39,991 nt of DNA from Acidimicrobiales bacterium (lineage in GTDB: Bacteria; Actinomycetota; Acidimicrobiia; Acidimicrobiales; SZUA-35): NCBI GenBank assembly GCA_024644005.1, contig JAHELU010000012.1, positions 1 to 39,991 of the forward strand, read 5' to 3'. A model generated the notes under the pieces. It had not been told where the DNA came from. It worked only from the letters and a program-made list of their open reading frames with translations, and did no database searches. How positions within the stretch are numbered: the first letter of the stretch is position 1; the number at the start of each line of letters is the position of its first letter. Made by a program: the position numbers and the translations under genes. Below are positions 1 to 7,768 of this stretch, in pieces.

Positions 1-43
1 CCTGATAAGGGTGAGGTCACAAGTTCAACTCTTGTTAGCCCCA
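1..43 (+). tRNA. tRNA-Ile (GAT), 3' part
   Basis: The window opens inside a tRNA. Positions 2-8 form the anticodon loop CTGATAA with anticodon GAT (isoleucine). Positions 9-13 are the 3' side of the anticodon stem. The T arm is ACAAG (19-23), loop TTCAACT (24-30), CTTGT (31-35). The acceptor strand TAGCCCC (36-42) is followed by discriminator A43. The next bases are CGC, so CCA is not encoded. The 5' half lies outside the window. Confidence 0.9.
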
Positions 44-48
44 CGCAG

Positions 49-73
49 AAACCCGCTCCAGCAGCGGGTTTTG
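49..73 (+). terminator. Hairpin terminator after tRNA-Ile
   Basis: A 9-bp perfect stem (49-57 with 63-71), AAACCCGCT pairing with AGCGGGTTT around a 5-nt loop, ends in a short T run (69-72). It lies 5 nt after the tRNA, as expected for an intrinsic terminator of a single tRNA transcript. Confidence 0.8.
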
Positions 74-85
74 TCGTTACTCGTG

Positions 86-1140
86 CTATGGCTCGGCGGT
101 CGAAGTCGGCGCTGGTGGCCCAACCTGTGGCCTACGTTCTCCGAGGGCGTCTCCGAGGGCGTCCACTAGCTCATGCACACGGCAGACAACGACAGGTCGC
201 TCCGTCCCTAGAGCGACGAGGTCTCTGGTCGGGTGCCAGTCGACCGAGTGGGCTCGCTCCGCTAGGCATACCAGGCTGTCCGCAGCGGGGTCGAGCCGAT
301 GCACGCCTACCAATCCTCCGGCGTCGGTGGTTGCGAGGCGGGTGCCGTCTGGTGATCAGGCCACCGACCCCACCCAGTCGGTCTGGCCGGTGATGGTCCG
401 GATGCAGTGAGGACTCTTGTTGTCGACTACCCACAGCGGCGTCAGCGAGCATGGTCCGAGACGATCGAGTGCTACCAGGTCCTTGAGTGGGAAGAAGTGT
501 CGATGCAGCGTCGTCGACAGATCCACAGCCTCTGATCGCCCAGGGCTGATGAGGTGAGCGCTCTGTTGGAGGCGCCGATGGCACCATTCCGCCACCTCGT
601 GGCCTGGCTCTCTTGCCAGCGCCGCTTCCAGATCACGCTCCGCTGCCAGCGTCCCCAGCTCCATTGCCTTGAACGTGTTTGCGTAAGGGTGGCCGATGAA
701 TCCCCGCGTTTCCGTTGTCAGCTCCGCGACCGCCGATTCCCAACTGTGCCGACCCCGACCGATCGCAGCTCCGACAAGCGCAACCGCCAAGGCCACCCTT
801 CCTGTTGCATCGAGAACTGACTCGATCAGATCCGGTTCGGCGAGCGCCATGTCGACAGCGAGCTCGCCAAGGCGGTGCGAAGCTCCTTGATACCCTGCGC
901 CGCTGACCGAGTTTCCACACCAGTGACGTTCGACAGCTGAAGCAGCTCGACTTGGTTGGCTACCAGGTCAGCATGTTCGCCAAGGGTGATCCAGTACACC
1001 CCATCGGGGAAGTGTCGCTGCACACGTTCGTTCCGGACCAGCTGCCGTGAGCTTGTCCAACAGATCCCGAGTCTCGGCTTCACGAGCTACGAACCCCGGC
1101 GGCAGAGGTCCCGGCAGTTGTCGAGGCGGAGGTTGCTGGC
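86..1140 (-). pseudogene. Decayed NB-ARC / WD40-repeat protein gene
   Basis: Three reading frames on the minus strand hold consecutive pieces of one STAND-type protein. Near 1120-1060 a frame reads LPPGFVAREAETRDLLDKL, the usual lead into an NB-ARC domain. The frame then changes and the P-loop expected next is absent. 1040-830 reads VRNERVQRHFPDGVYWITLG, a typical NB-ARC segment after the P-loop. After another frame change and loss of most of the domain, 850-359 reads a helical NB-ARC end (GRVALAVALVGAAIGRGRHSW) and the start of a WD40 repeat (QTDWVGSVA). A TGA at 358-356 stands where WD40 repeats have Trp. The same frame stays open to 86 and continues the repeat (SPDGTRLATTDAGG, HSVDWHPTRDLVALG). 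Family assignment is from motif recognition. The number of lesions makes a working gene unlikely. The upstream boundary is approximate. Confidence 0.75.
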
Positions 1141-1288
1141 GTCCGCGTTCAAGCGCTCATCCTCTTTCAAAGGTCGAGAGCCTCCGCGGATCCTAGGGCG
1201 GATCACTCAGCCTCAGGGGACCAAAAGACCCTGTCAGTCGCATGATGCAATCCGCAACCTTGAGTCAGGACGGAAAAGGACCTGGACC

Positions 1289-1627
1289 ATGGCCAAGAGC
1301 ACACCCATACCAATTGACCACCCATACGACCGGGTCTTCGAGACGGTGGTGGCGGTGCTACCTCAGAACAAGATGAAGGTGCGCTCGGCCGATCAGTCCA
1401 CCGGGGTGATCACTGCCAGAACGGCGGCCAACCTGATGACCTGGGGCGAAAACATCACGATTCGCCTGAGTTCACCCGAAGCCGGCGCCACGACCACGAC
1501 GATGGTCATCGAGTCGACGCTCCGTTTTGGGCTGGCCAGGAGCTTCAACGCCAAGAAGAACTTCGCCACAATCACCAACGCCACCAAAGCCGCCTTGGGC
1601 GGTGGGCAGGACCTGAAGCGGGGCTGA
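1289..1627 (+). CDS. Small conserved-looking protein of unknown function
   Basis: This 112-residue ORF starts at ATG 1289, with an AAGGA ribosome site (1276-1280) 8 nt upstream. The frame stays open further upstream but shows no coding character there. The product has no signal peptide or membrane segment. It alternates short beta-like stretches (VITARTA, ITIRLSS, TTTMVIESTLRFG) and ends in an amphipathic helix rich in Ala and Lys. The layout resembles small alpha/beta proteins such as DUF1499-type proteins, but I do not recognise a family. It stands alone between decayed genes, so its role cannot be read from context. Confidence 0.6.
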   Translation: MAKSTPIPIDHPYDRVFETVVAVLPQNKMKVRSADQSTGVITARTAANLMTWGENITIRLSSPEAGATTTTMVIESTLRFGLARSFNAKKNFATITNATKAALGGGQDLKRG

Positions 1628-2154
1628 TTCGTTGTCCGATCGGGTGCTCGGCCAGATGCAACAGTCCCGAGCGCCACGACGCGGTGTCTCGTGCCAGGTC
1701 CACGAGGAGTATCTAGCCGAGTAGCGTCGGAGGCTGGGCGATGTCGGGCGGAGACTGACGGTCCGTGGTTGCTAGCCGAACCGTGCGGCGCGGGCTGTGT
1801 GACCTTCGTCCGGAGCCCGGACTCCGGAGTCCGGACGCCGGCTTCCGAGCCGTCCAGCCGTCGAGCGGCGCCGTCACTATCGAGCGCACGAGGGCTTGGT
1901 CGATCCGCGCTCGTGTCATCCGGGAACTCGCCCCGCAGATACAGGCGGTGGTCGAGCGGATCCGCCGGATCCACGCCAAGTCGCGTGGCAACAAGGCTGC
2001 AGCCAACAACAGGTTGATCCGCCGGCCGATCCCGCGGTTGTCGCGTGGCCGCCAGGCATCACGAACGTCGAGGTCGACCACTTGCGGAGCCAAGGCCGCG
2101 CCGCCCGCCAGCGCGTGGGATCTCGACAGCGTCTTCAAGAGCGCTGCCGACGCG
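1628..2154. other. Non-coding or degraded stretch
   Basis: No convincing gene is visible. Open frames exist on both strands but have the Arg/Ser/Pro-rich composition of GC-rich shadow frames. A perfect 18-bp palindrome lies at 1817-1834. From about 2120 a plus-strand frame acquires normal protein character and runs into the next feature, so this stretch may contain the eroded 5' part of that gene. Confidence 0.5.
1817..1834. repeat. 18-bp perfect palindrome
   Basis: CCGGACTCCGGAGTCCGG equals its own reverse complement. Near-copies of the half-site flank it on both sides (CGGAGCCCGG at 1811, CCGGACGCCGG from 1831). No gene start lies close by, so a role as an operator is not evident. Confidence 0.5.
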
Positions 2155-2493
2155 ATGAGGGGGATCGACGCTGGCGAGCAGTCCGCCCTCGGCCCGCTTG
2201 TGGCGAGCCTCGACGAGGTGGCGGAGACATTTGACGAGCTTGACGGTTCGATCCAGGCAACGATCGAACGGTTCGACTCGCCTACAGAACTGGAGCTGGT
2301 CGCCGTCACCGCGACCGAGGTCTACTTCGTCTGGGAGGGCGAGTCCGTGGAAAGCGGGCTAGATCCCAGGCTGTTCTTGCGAGCGCTCTCAGCAGGCACC
2401 AGCGTGAACCGCGAGGCAGAGCAACTCGAGCTCTCGGGGTGCGCGACCTTCGAGCCCCCCGGTGGCTCTCCTGTTGACGAGGGAGGTTCGTAG
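2155..2493 (+). CDS. Hypothetical protein, possibly 5'-truncated
   Basis: From ATG 2155 the ORF encodes 112 residues with balanced composition and strong GC preference at third codon positions, unlike the surrounding sequence. It has an acidic helical first half (LVASLDEVAETFDELDGSI) and a beta-like second half (LELVAVTATEVYFVWEG). Coding character starts about 10 codons before the ATG (WDLDSVFKSAADA) with no start codon there and no clear ribosome site. The true N-terminus is therefore probably lost or eroded. I do not recognise a family. Confidence 0.4.
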   Translation: MRGIDAGEQSALGPLVASLDEVAETFDELDGSIQATIERFDSPTELELVAVTATEVYFVWEGESVESGLDPRLFLRALSAGTSVNREAEQLELSGCATFEPPGGSPVDEGGS

Positions 2494-2950
2494 ACACCAC
2501 CCGCGACGCCTCGGCCGTGGCCGACTGGTCGTCGACCAACACGCTCGGACAACGGCCTGCCCTGGCGGGCACACCGTGACACTCATCCGCGCGAACAACG
2601 CCGGTCTCTGGCCTGCCACACGGCCCGAACGCGCTTCTCGAATGATCCTCACAGCGCTCGACCGCCGACCGAGACGCGCTCGCCCACGCGCTCGAGACCA
2701 CGGTCGATCCGGAAGTGATGCGCAGTTGGCTGATGACATCGGACTCTGGACCGAGTGATCGTCGACGCCGCCACCGTTCCGACTCGCTCAGTCCCGCGAT
2801 CCGCCCATGTCGAGATGCCGCAACTCAGGGGTCGACCCGGATGTGGTCGAAGTCGAAGGTGGCAGAAGCCCAGGTCGATCGAGTCGTCGGGTCGTAGCCA
2901 GGCGTTCACGAAGAGGTCGGGGTTGCTGGCTGCGCAGCGCCGGTTCCAGA
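2494..2950. other. Gene remnants, no intact gene
   Basis: Two short stretches look like former coding sequence. On the plus strand around 2660-2750 a frame reads DRDALAHALETTVDPEVMRS and lacks a start. On the minus strand, directly after the lipid kinase stop, 2950-2825 reads NPDLFVNAWLRPDDSIDLGF, then needs a one-base frame change to continue as FDFDHIRVDP and a stop. Neither has a usable start or ribosome site. The rest shows no gene. Confidence 0.4.
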
Positions 2951-3850
2951 TCAGGAGGTCAGCGGGTAGGCGGCGAGTTGGAGGGCGGCGGGCACGAGCT
3001 CGATCTCGGTCGGCGTCGAACCGACGATCTCGCCATCGGCTCGGATCTGGTGGGATTCGTCGCTCTCGATCGTCACTCGGGTGCCACGATAGACGTGAAC
3101 CGCTGCGTGCTGGACGTGACGGCCGGTACGGACCTCCGGGAGAAGGCGTAGCATCGTGGTCCGAGAGGCGGGCCCGACCACGACCATCTCCATCCGGCCG
3201 TCGTCCGGGCGGGCGCCGGGTGCGATCTTCATGCCGCCGCCGAAGATCGAGGTGTTGGCGAAGGCCAGCAGGTTTGGTGATACCTCGAGACGCCGCCCGT
3301 CGAGGTGAAGGGTGAGCGAATAGCGGCGCAGGTTGGCGAGCTCGTGGAGTGCGGCCGCCGTGTACTTGGCCGGCCCACGAGGCCAGCGCGCGATCTCGGC
3401 ACGCTGGTTGACCGCCACCGAGAACCCGAGGGTTGCCACCGTTGCGCCGTAGCGGTCATCGATGCGGAGCAGATCGATGGCCGCTGACGGACCGAGGGCA
3501 CGGTCGATGGCGGTACCGGGAGCCGTTTCGAGACCCAGTGCCCTGGCCAGATCGTTGCCCGTACCAGCCGGAACGACTCCCACGACGAGCGATGTCCGCG
3601 CCGCGACCTGGATCGCATGGTGCACGGTCCCGTCGCCGCCGACGACGACAAGTCGGTCGATGGCTTCGGCCGTGACCTCTTCGGCGGTTGTTTCGACGGC
3701 TCGAGAGCAGTCGGAGGGCAACAAGGCAGCGTCGTGACCCCGGCTGAGAGCCTCGTTGAGCGCTCGCTCCGCGAGCGCTCGGGCCGCGCCTCGACCGGCG
3801 CAGGGATTCCACCACACGCGGATTCGCTCCCGTGCTCCGGAACCGCTCAT
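2951..3850 (-). CDS. Diacylglycerol kinase family lipid kinase (YegS/DgkB-like)
   Basis: The 299-residue protein fits the DAGK catalytic fold, which phosphorylates diacylglycerol or a related lipid with ATP at the inner membrane face. It has the nucleotide-binding GGDGT at residues 71-75 (VVVGGDGTVHHAI), GTGND at 96-100, and the C-terminal lobe with SIFGGGMKIAPGARPDDGRMEMVVV. This is normal full length for bacterial members. Start ATG 3850 has a GGGGAGG ribosome site 7 nt upstream. Other family members phosphorylate sphingoid bases or phosphatidylinositol precursors, so the substrate is inferred only as a membrane lipid. The CBS protein gene on the same strand ends 59 nt upstream of this start. 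Confidence 0.9.
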   Translation of the reverse strand: MSGSGARERIRVWWNPCAGRGAARALAERALNEALSRGHDAALLPSDCSRAVETTAEEVTAEAIDRLVVVGGDGTVHHAIQVAARTSLVVGVVPAGTGNDLARALGLETAPGTAIDRALGPSAAIDLLRIDDRYGATVATLGFSVAVNQRAEIARWPRGPAKYTAAALHELANLRRYSLTLHLDGRRLEVSPNLLAFANTSIFGGGMKIAPGARPDDGRMEMVVVGPASRTTMLRLLPEVRTGRHVQHAAVHVYRGTRVTIESDESHQIRADGEIVGSTPTEIELVPAALQLAAYPLTS

Positions 3851-3908
3851 GGCGCACCTCCCCGGTCGAGGGTGGGCTCATCCGCCAACAGCCCGGTGAG
3901 CAACAGGC

Positions 3909-4307
3909 TCAGGTGGGATCGATGACGATGGCCTCGAGCAGGTCCAAGCTGCTCAGGATCCCGACCACCTCGGACTCCCCATCGACCTCGTCGTCGACCA
4001 GCAGGTGGTGGGTGCGGCCAACGACCATCACATGGGCCGCATCCCGTAGCGGCGTCTGGACGCTTATCGACACCGGGGCCTGCGTCATCACGGTTGCGAT
4101 GGGTTCGTCGTCGGGCCAGCTGTCGAGCAGATCGGTGCTGGTGACGATGCCGCGCACGTCGTTGCCGTCCATCACCAGCACCGCGTGAACCCCATTCGAC
4201 ACCATCACATGGCGGGCCCGGCCCACGTTGTCGTGGGGCAGGATGGACAGCAGATCCTCGGTCATCAGATCAGCCACCGTGACCGGCGGCCGGTCGCCGC
4301 GCTTCAT
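3909..4307 (-). CDS. CBS-domain pair protein
   Basis: The 132-residue protein consists of two CBS motifs. The first runs from VADLMTEDLLSILPHDNVG to DVRGIVTSTDLLDSW, the second from VMTQAPVSISVQTPLRDAAHVMV to EVVGILSSLDLLEAI. Stand-alone Bateman modules of this size bind adenosyl nucleotides and act as energy or redox sensors. The frame is open well upstream, but coding character begins at ATG 4307. A strong AGGAGG lies 30 nt before that ATG, which is too far. A TTG or unannotated start between the two is therefore possible and would add up to 10 residues. The gene is divergent from a universal stress protein, a common functional pairing. Confidence 0.85.
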   Translation of the reverse strand: MKRGDRPPVTVADLMTEDLLSILPHDNVGRARHVMVSNGVHAVLVMDGNDVRGIVTSTDLLDSWPDDEPIATVMTQAPVSISVQTPLRDAAHVMVVGRTHHLLVDDEVDGESEVVGILSSLDLLEAIVIDPT

Positions 4308-4640
<333 letters not shown>

Positions 4641-5063
4641 GTGAAGTTGCTGATCGCAGTGGATGACGACGAGGCCTCCCACGATGCCGTGGCCTTCGCC
4701 AGGGACGTGGTGCCAGACGACGCCGAGATCCTGCTCCTGAACGTCACCCGGTTCGCCTGGGCCCCCTATGTTGGGCCGATGGGTGGGGTTCTGATCCCGC
4801 ACGAGCCCCCGGACTACCAGGCCGAGATCGACGAGCAGGGTGCGAGCGTGGCCGATCGGGCGGCCGAGATCTTCGCGGCGGCCGAGACCCAGGTCGACCA
4901 CGGCGAGCCCGGCCCGGTCATCTGCGCCTTGGCCGAGGAGCAGGACGTCGACCTCATCGTGGTCGGGACCCACGACCGAGGTCGGTGGGGCCGCATGTGG
5001 TACGGCTCGGTGTCACGCCACGTCGTCGATCATGCCCCGTGCTCGGTACTGGTCGTCCGCTAG
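4641..5063 (+). CDS. Universal stress protein (UspA family)
   Basis: From GTG 4641 the product is 140 residues, the usual length for a single UspA domain. It begins with the family's beta-1 strand (VKLLIAVDDDEASHDAV). It ends with the ATP-binding signature, where GTHDRGRWGRMWYGSVS (residues 109-125) resembles G-x2-G-x9-G-S, followed by the closing strand CSVLVV. The longer open frame upstream runs through the 9-bp tandem repeat and is not protein-like, which supports the GTG start; the ribosome site is weak. It is likely a cytoplasmic ATP-binding stress protein. Its divergent CBS-pair neighbour suggests shared control by energy state. Confidence 0.88.
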   Translation: MKLLIAVDDDEASHDAVAFARDVVPDDAEILLLNVTRFAWAPYVGPMGGVLIPHEPPDYQAEIDEQGASVADRAAEIFAAAETQVDHGEPGPVICALAEEQDVDLIVVGTHDRGRWGRMWYGSVSRHVVDHAPCSVLVVR

Positions 5064-5122
5064 GTCGAGTAGGCGGATCAGTCGGGCGACGGCGTTGGTG
5101 GCCCGCCGATAGCGGCCGCCGC

Positions 5123-6148
5123 TCAGGCCCAGTCGAGGACGACCTTGCCGCACTGGCCGCCGGCGACGATGTCGAAGGCCTCCTCGAACCGCTCCGCCGG
5201 GAAGTGGTGGGTGATGATCGAGCTCACGTCGAGCCCGCTCTGCAGCATCGCCGCCATCTTGTACCAGGTCTCGAAGATCCGGCGGCCGTAGATCCCCTGC
5301 ACATCGAGGCTCTTGAAGATCACGTCGTTGATGTCGAGCGTGAGCGGTCCCGATGGGATGCCGAGCACGGCGACCCGTCCACCGTGGTTCATGACGTCCA
5401 GCAGCTGGTTGAACGCAGACTCGGCGCCCGACATCTCGAGTCCGACATCGAACCCCTCGGCCATGCCCAGCTCGTCCATCACCGGGGCCAGCTCCTCACG
5501 TGACACGTCGACCACTCGGGTTGCGCCGAGCCTCGCCGCCAGCCTGAGTCGGTAGCCGTTGATGTCGGTGACGACGACATGGCGAGCCCCGATGTGCTGC
5601 ACGATCGCCGACGCCATGGCCCCGATCGGCCCCGCCCCGGTGATGAGGATGTCCTCGCCGACGACGTCGTAGCGCAGGGCGGTGTGGGTGGCGTTGCCGA
5701 GTGGATCGAGCACCGCGGCGATGTCGTCGTCGATGTGGTCGGGGACGGCGAAGATGTTCTCGGCCGGCAGCACGAGGTACTCGGCGAACGCCCCCGGTCG
5801 GGTGATCCCGACGCTGAGGTGGTTGTGGCAGAACACGCGTCGACCGGCCCGGCAGTTGCGGCAGTGCCCGCAGGTGATGTGACCCTCGCCGGCGACCCGT
5901 TGACCGACATCGAGGCCCTGGACGAGGCGGCCGACCTCCGTGACCTCGCCTGTGAACTCGTGCCCGACAACCATCGGGACGGGTATCGTCTGCCGGGCCC
6001 AGGGGTCCCACGAGCGGATGTGCAGGTCGGTTCCGCAGATCGACGTCTTGTGAACCCTGATGAGCACGTCGTGCGGACCTGGTGTCGGCTGGTCGACGTC
6101 CTCGGCCCACAGACCCGGCTCGGGCTTGGCCTTGACGAGGGCTCTCAC
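5123..6148 (-). CDS. tdh: L-threonine 3-dehydrogenase
   Basis: This 341-residue zinc-dependent medium-chain dehydrogenase oxidises L-threonine with NAD+ to 2-amino-3-oxobutyrate. It has the catalytic zinc Cys in [17 protein letters not shown], a structural zinc loop with four Cys ([15 protein letters not shown]), the Rossmann motif [10 protein letters not shown], and the Tdh-typical C-terminus with [19 protein letters not shown] chose GTG 6148 because its GTGA overlaps the stop of the preceding micro-ORF. GGAAGG lies 8 nt upstream, and the protein then begins VRALVKA like its homologues; a GTG at 6169 is also open. It is the last gene of kbl-ORF-ORF-tdh, whose product is the substrate of Kbl. 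Substrate assignment rests on the kbl neighbour as well as on sequence. Confidence 0.93.
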   Translation of the reverse strand: MRALVKAKPEPGLWAEDVDQPTPGPHDVLIRVHKTSICGTDLHIRSWDPWARQTIPVPMVVGHEFTGEVTEVGRLVQGLDVGQRVAGEGHITCGHCRNCRAGRRVFCHNHLSVGITRPGAFAEYLVLPAENIFAVPDHIDDDIAAVLDPLGNATHTALRYDVVGEDILITGAGPIGAMASAIVQHIGARHVVVTDINGYRLRLAARLGATRVVDVSREELAPVMDELGMAEGFDVGLEMSGAESAFNQLLDVMNHGGRVAVLGIPSGPLTLDINDVIFKSLDVQGIYGRRIFETWYKMAAMLQSGLDVSSIITHHFPAERFEEAFDIVAGGQCGKVVLDWA

Positions 6149-6246
6149 CGGCGTACCTTCCGCTCCCACATGTAGGGCTCCAGCGGAGGATGTTCCGCCG
6201 GACGGCGAAACTCCCGGAGGAGCGCCTCCGGCGCTTCGGCGCTCAC
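6145..6246 (-). CDS. 33-residue micro-ORF, copy 2
   Basis: GTG 6246 to TGA 6147-6145. The product begins [13 protein letters not shown] and ends [12 protein letters not shown]. It is charged and has no signal or membrane segment. It differs from copy 1 by Ala instead of Val at residue 3, plus one silent change (CGC for CGG). Its GTG overlaps the stop of copy 1 and its TGA overlaps the GTG of tdh (4 nt each), so translation would be coupled through the whole operon. GGAAGG near its 3' end also serves as the tdh ribosome site. No family recognised. Confidence 0.6.
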   Translation of the reverse strand: MSAEAPEALLREFRRPAEHPPLEPYMWERKVRR

Positions 6247-6344
6247 CGCCGTACCTTCCGCTCCCACATGTAGGGCTCCAGCGGAGGATGTTCCGCCGGA
6301 CGGCGAAACTCCCGGAGGAGCGCCTCCGGCGCTTCGACGCTCAC
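6243..6344 (-). CDS. 33-residue micro-ORF, copy 1
   Basis: GTG 6344 to TGA 6245-6243. The product begins [13 protein letters not shown] and ends [12 protein letters not shown], nearly identical to the next ORF. The GTG overlaps the kbl stop by 4 nt and the TGA overlaps the start of copy 2 by 4 nt. Being open, in phase with both junctions and preserved in two copies argues for translation. Because the duplication is 98 bp, exactly 102 minus the 4-nt overlap, it preserves the overlapping arrangement. A role in the Kbl/Tdh pair is inferred from position only. Confidence 0.6.
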   Translation of the reverse strand: MSVEAPEALLREFRRPAEHPPLEPYMWERKVRR

Positions 6345-7546
6345 GACACGACCCCCATCTCGTGCCCCACCCGTGTGAAGGCGTCGATCGCCTGGTCGAT
6401 GTCGGTGTCGGAGTGGGCGGCCGACATCTGGGTGCGGATCCGGGCCGTGCCCCGAGGCACGACCGGAAAGGAGAATGCGATCACGTAGAGGCCTTCGATC
6501 AGCAGCCGATCCGCCATCTCGCCGGCGACCCTGGCGTCGCCGAGCATGACCGGGATGATCGGGTGGCCGGCACCGGCGAGGGTGAAGCCGGCGGCCTCCA
6601 TGCCGGACCGGAACCGCTTCGAGTTGCGCTCGAGCTGCTCGCTCAGATCGGGCGCAGCGCGGAGCAGGTCGAGCACCCGCAGGGTCGTCGCTGCGATGAC
6701 CGGGGCGAGCGAGTTGCTGAACAGGTACGGCCGCGAGCGCTGCCGCAACCACTCGATGATCTCGCGCCGGCCGGTGGTGTAGCCGCCCGATGCGCCTCCC
6801 ATCGCCTTGCCGAGGGTGCCGGTGACGATGTCGACCCGGTCGGCGACGCCGCAATAGGCCGGCGTGCCCCGTCCGCCGGGTCCGACGAAGCCGACGGCGT
6901 GAGCGTCGTCGACCATCACCATGGCGTCGTAACGATCGGCGAGCTCGCAGATCGAGGCGAGATCGGCGATCACGCCGTCCATCGAGAACACCCCGTCGGT
7001 GGCGATCAGCCGGTAGCGGGCGTCGCTCGCCTCCTGCAGCCGTTGCTCGAGTTGCGCCATGTCGTTGTTGTCGTAGCGCAGCCGCTGGGCCTTGCTGAGC
7101 CGGATGCCGTCGATGATGGAGGCGTGGTTCAGCGCATCGCTGATCACGCAGTCCTGCTCGTCGAGGATCGTCTCGAACAGGCCGCCGTTGGCGTCGAAGC
7201 AGGACGAGTAGAGGATCGTGTCCTCCGTCCCCAGGAATCCGCTCAGCTGGCGCTCCAGCTCGCGGTGCACCGTCTGCGTGCCGCAGATGAACCGCACCGA
7301 CGCCATCCCGTACCCGTAGCCGTCGAGCGCTTCGCGGGCGGCCTCGATCAACGTCGGGTGATCGGCCAGGCCGAGGTAGTTGTTGGCGCAGAGGTTCATC
7401 ACCGACCGGCCGTCGTCGAGCTCGATATGGGCCGACTGCGGCGATGCGATCACCCGTTCGTGCTTGTACAGACCCTCGTCCTCGAGCGCGGCGGAGCGAC
7501 CGGCGAGATCGTCGAGCATCGCCTGTCGAGAGGTGTCGCCGCCCAT
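6341..7546 (-). CDS. kbl: 2-amino-3-ketobutyrate CoA ligase (glycine C-acetyltransferase)
   Basis: About 401 residues, a class II PLP-dependent alpha-oxoamine synthase that splits 2-amino-3-oxobutyrate with CoA into glycine and acetyl-CoA. It shows [12 protein letters not shown] near the N-terminus, [12 protein letters not shown], the cofactor-binding [17 protein letters not shown], and the Schiff-base lysine in [15 protein letters not shown] (about residue 237). Length and motifs match Kbl rather than the serine palmitoyltransferase or BioF branches, and tdh lies downstream in the same operon. ATG 7546 is preceded directly by an in-frame GTG (7549); no strong ribosome site decides between them. 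Confidence 0.93.
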   Translation of the reverse strand: MGGDTSRQAMLDDLAGRSAALEDEGLYKHERVIASPQSAHIELDDGRSVMNLCANNYLGLADHPTLIEAAREALDGYGYGMASVRFICGTQTVHRELERQLSGFLGTEDTILYSSCFDANGGLFETILDEQDCVISDALNHASIIDGIRLSKAQRLRYDNNDMAQLEQRLQEASDARYRLIATDGVFSMDGVIADLASICELADRYDAMVMVDDAHAVGFVGPGGRGTPAYCGVADRVDIVTGTLGKAMGGASGGYTTGRREIIEWLRQRSRPYLFSNSLAPVIAATTLRVLDLLRAAPDLSEQLERNSKRFRSGMEAAGFTLAGAGHPIIPVMLGDARVAGEMADRLLIEGLYVIAFSFPVVPRGTARIRTQMSAAHSDTDIDQAIDAFTRVGHEMGVVS

Positions 7547-7768
7547 CACCGGTCCGATCCCGGTGGGACGGTGTCGGACGGGGCGCGGTGCTCGGCGGTG
7601 AGCGCGTCCCCGTTGCCCGAGCGCCTCCCCCCTCGGAGTCGGAGGCGAGCGAGGACATCGTCCACGCTGGCCACGCCGGCCACGCCGGCCACGAGGTTCC
7701 CGAGGTTCCCGAGGTTCTCCGGCACGGCAACGAGCTTAGCCGTGGCCCGGCCGGCCGGTCTCGTGGCG
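7547..7768. other. Intergenic region upstream of kbl
   Basis: The 222-bp gap before kbl should carry its promoter. It contains two adjacent 9-bp tandem repeats. No riboswitch-like or clear operator structure was seen. Confidence 0.5.
7663..7719. repeat. Two adjacent 9-bp tandem repeats (3 copies each)
   Basis: 7663-7689 holds three copies of CACGCCGGC (the first with T for the second C of GCC). Three bases later, 7693-7719 holds three copies of GAGGTTCCC (the last GAGGTTCTC followed by C). Both lie between the SCO6745-family gene and kbl, about 120-170 bp upstream of kbl. Confidence 0.9.

Larger units (their letters stand above)
6145..6344. repeat. Tandem duplication, 98-bp period, two copies
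   Basis: The 102-bp segment 6243-6344 matches 6145-6246 at 100 of 102 positions; the mismatches are 6151/6249 and 6239/6337. The copies overlap by 4 bp. Each contains one complete GTG-to-TGA micro-ORF. Confidence 0.95.

Noticed and set aside
86-355. Recoded TGA (selenocysteine or readthrough) in the NB-ARC/WD40 gene
   Set aside because: The TGA replaces a structural Trp, no selenocysteine-type hairpin was seen, and the gene has other frameshifts and a missing P-loop, so plain decay is simpler.
1-2950. Integrated mobile element at tRNA-Ile
   Set aside because: No integrase, no transposase and no second copy of the tRNA 3' end found by eye; only decayed genes.
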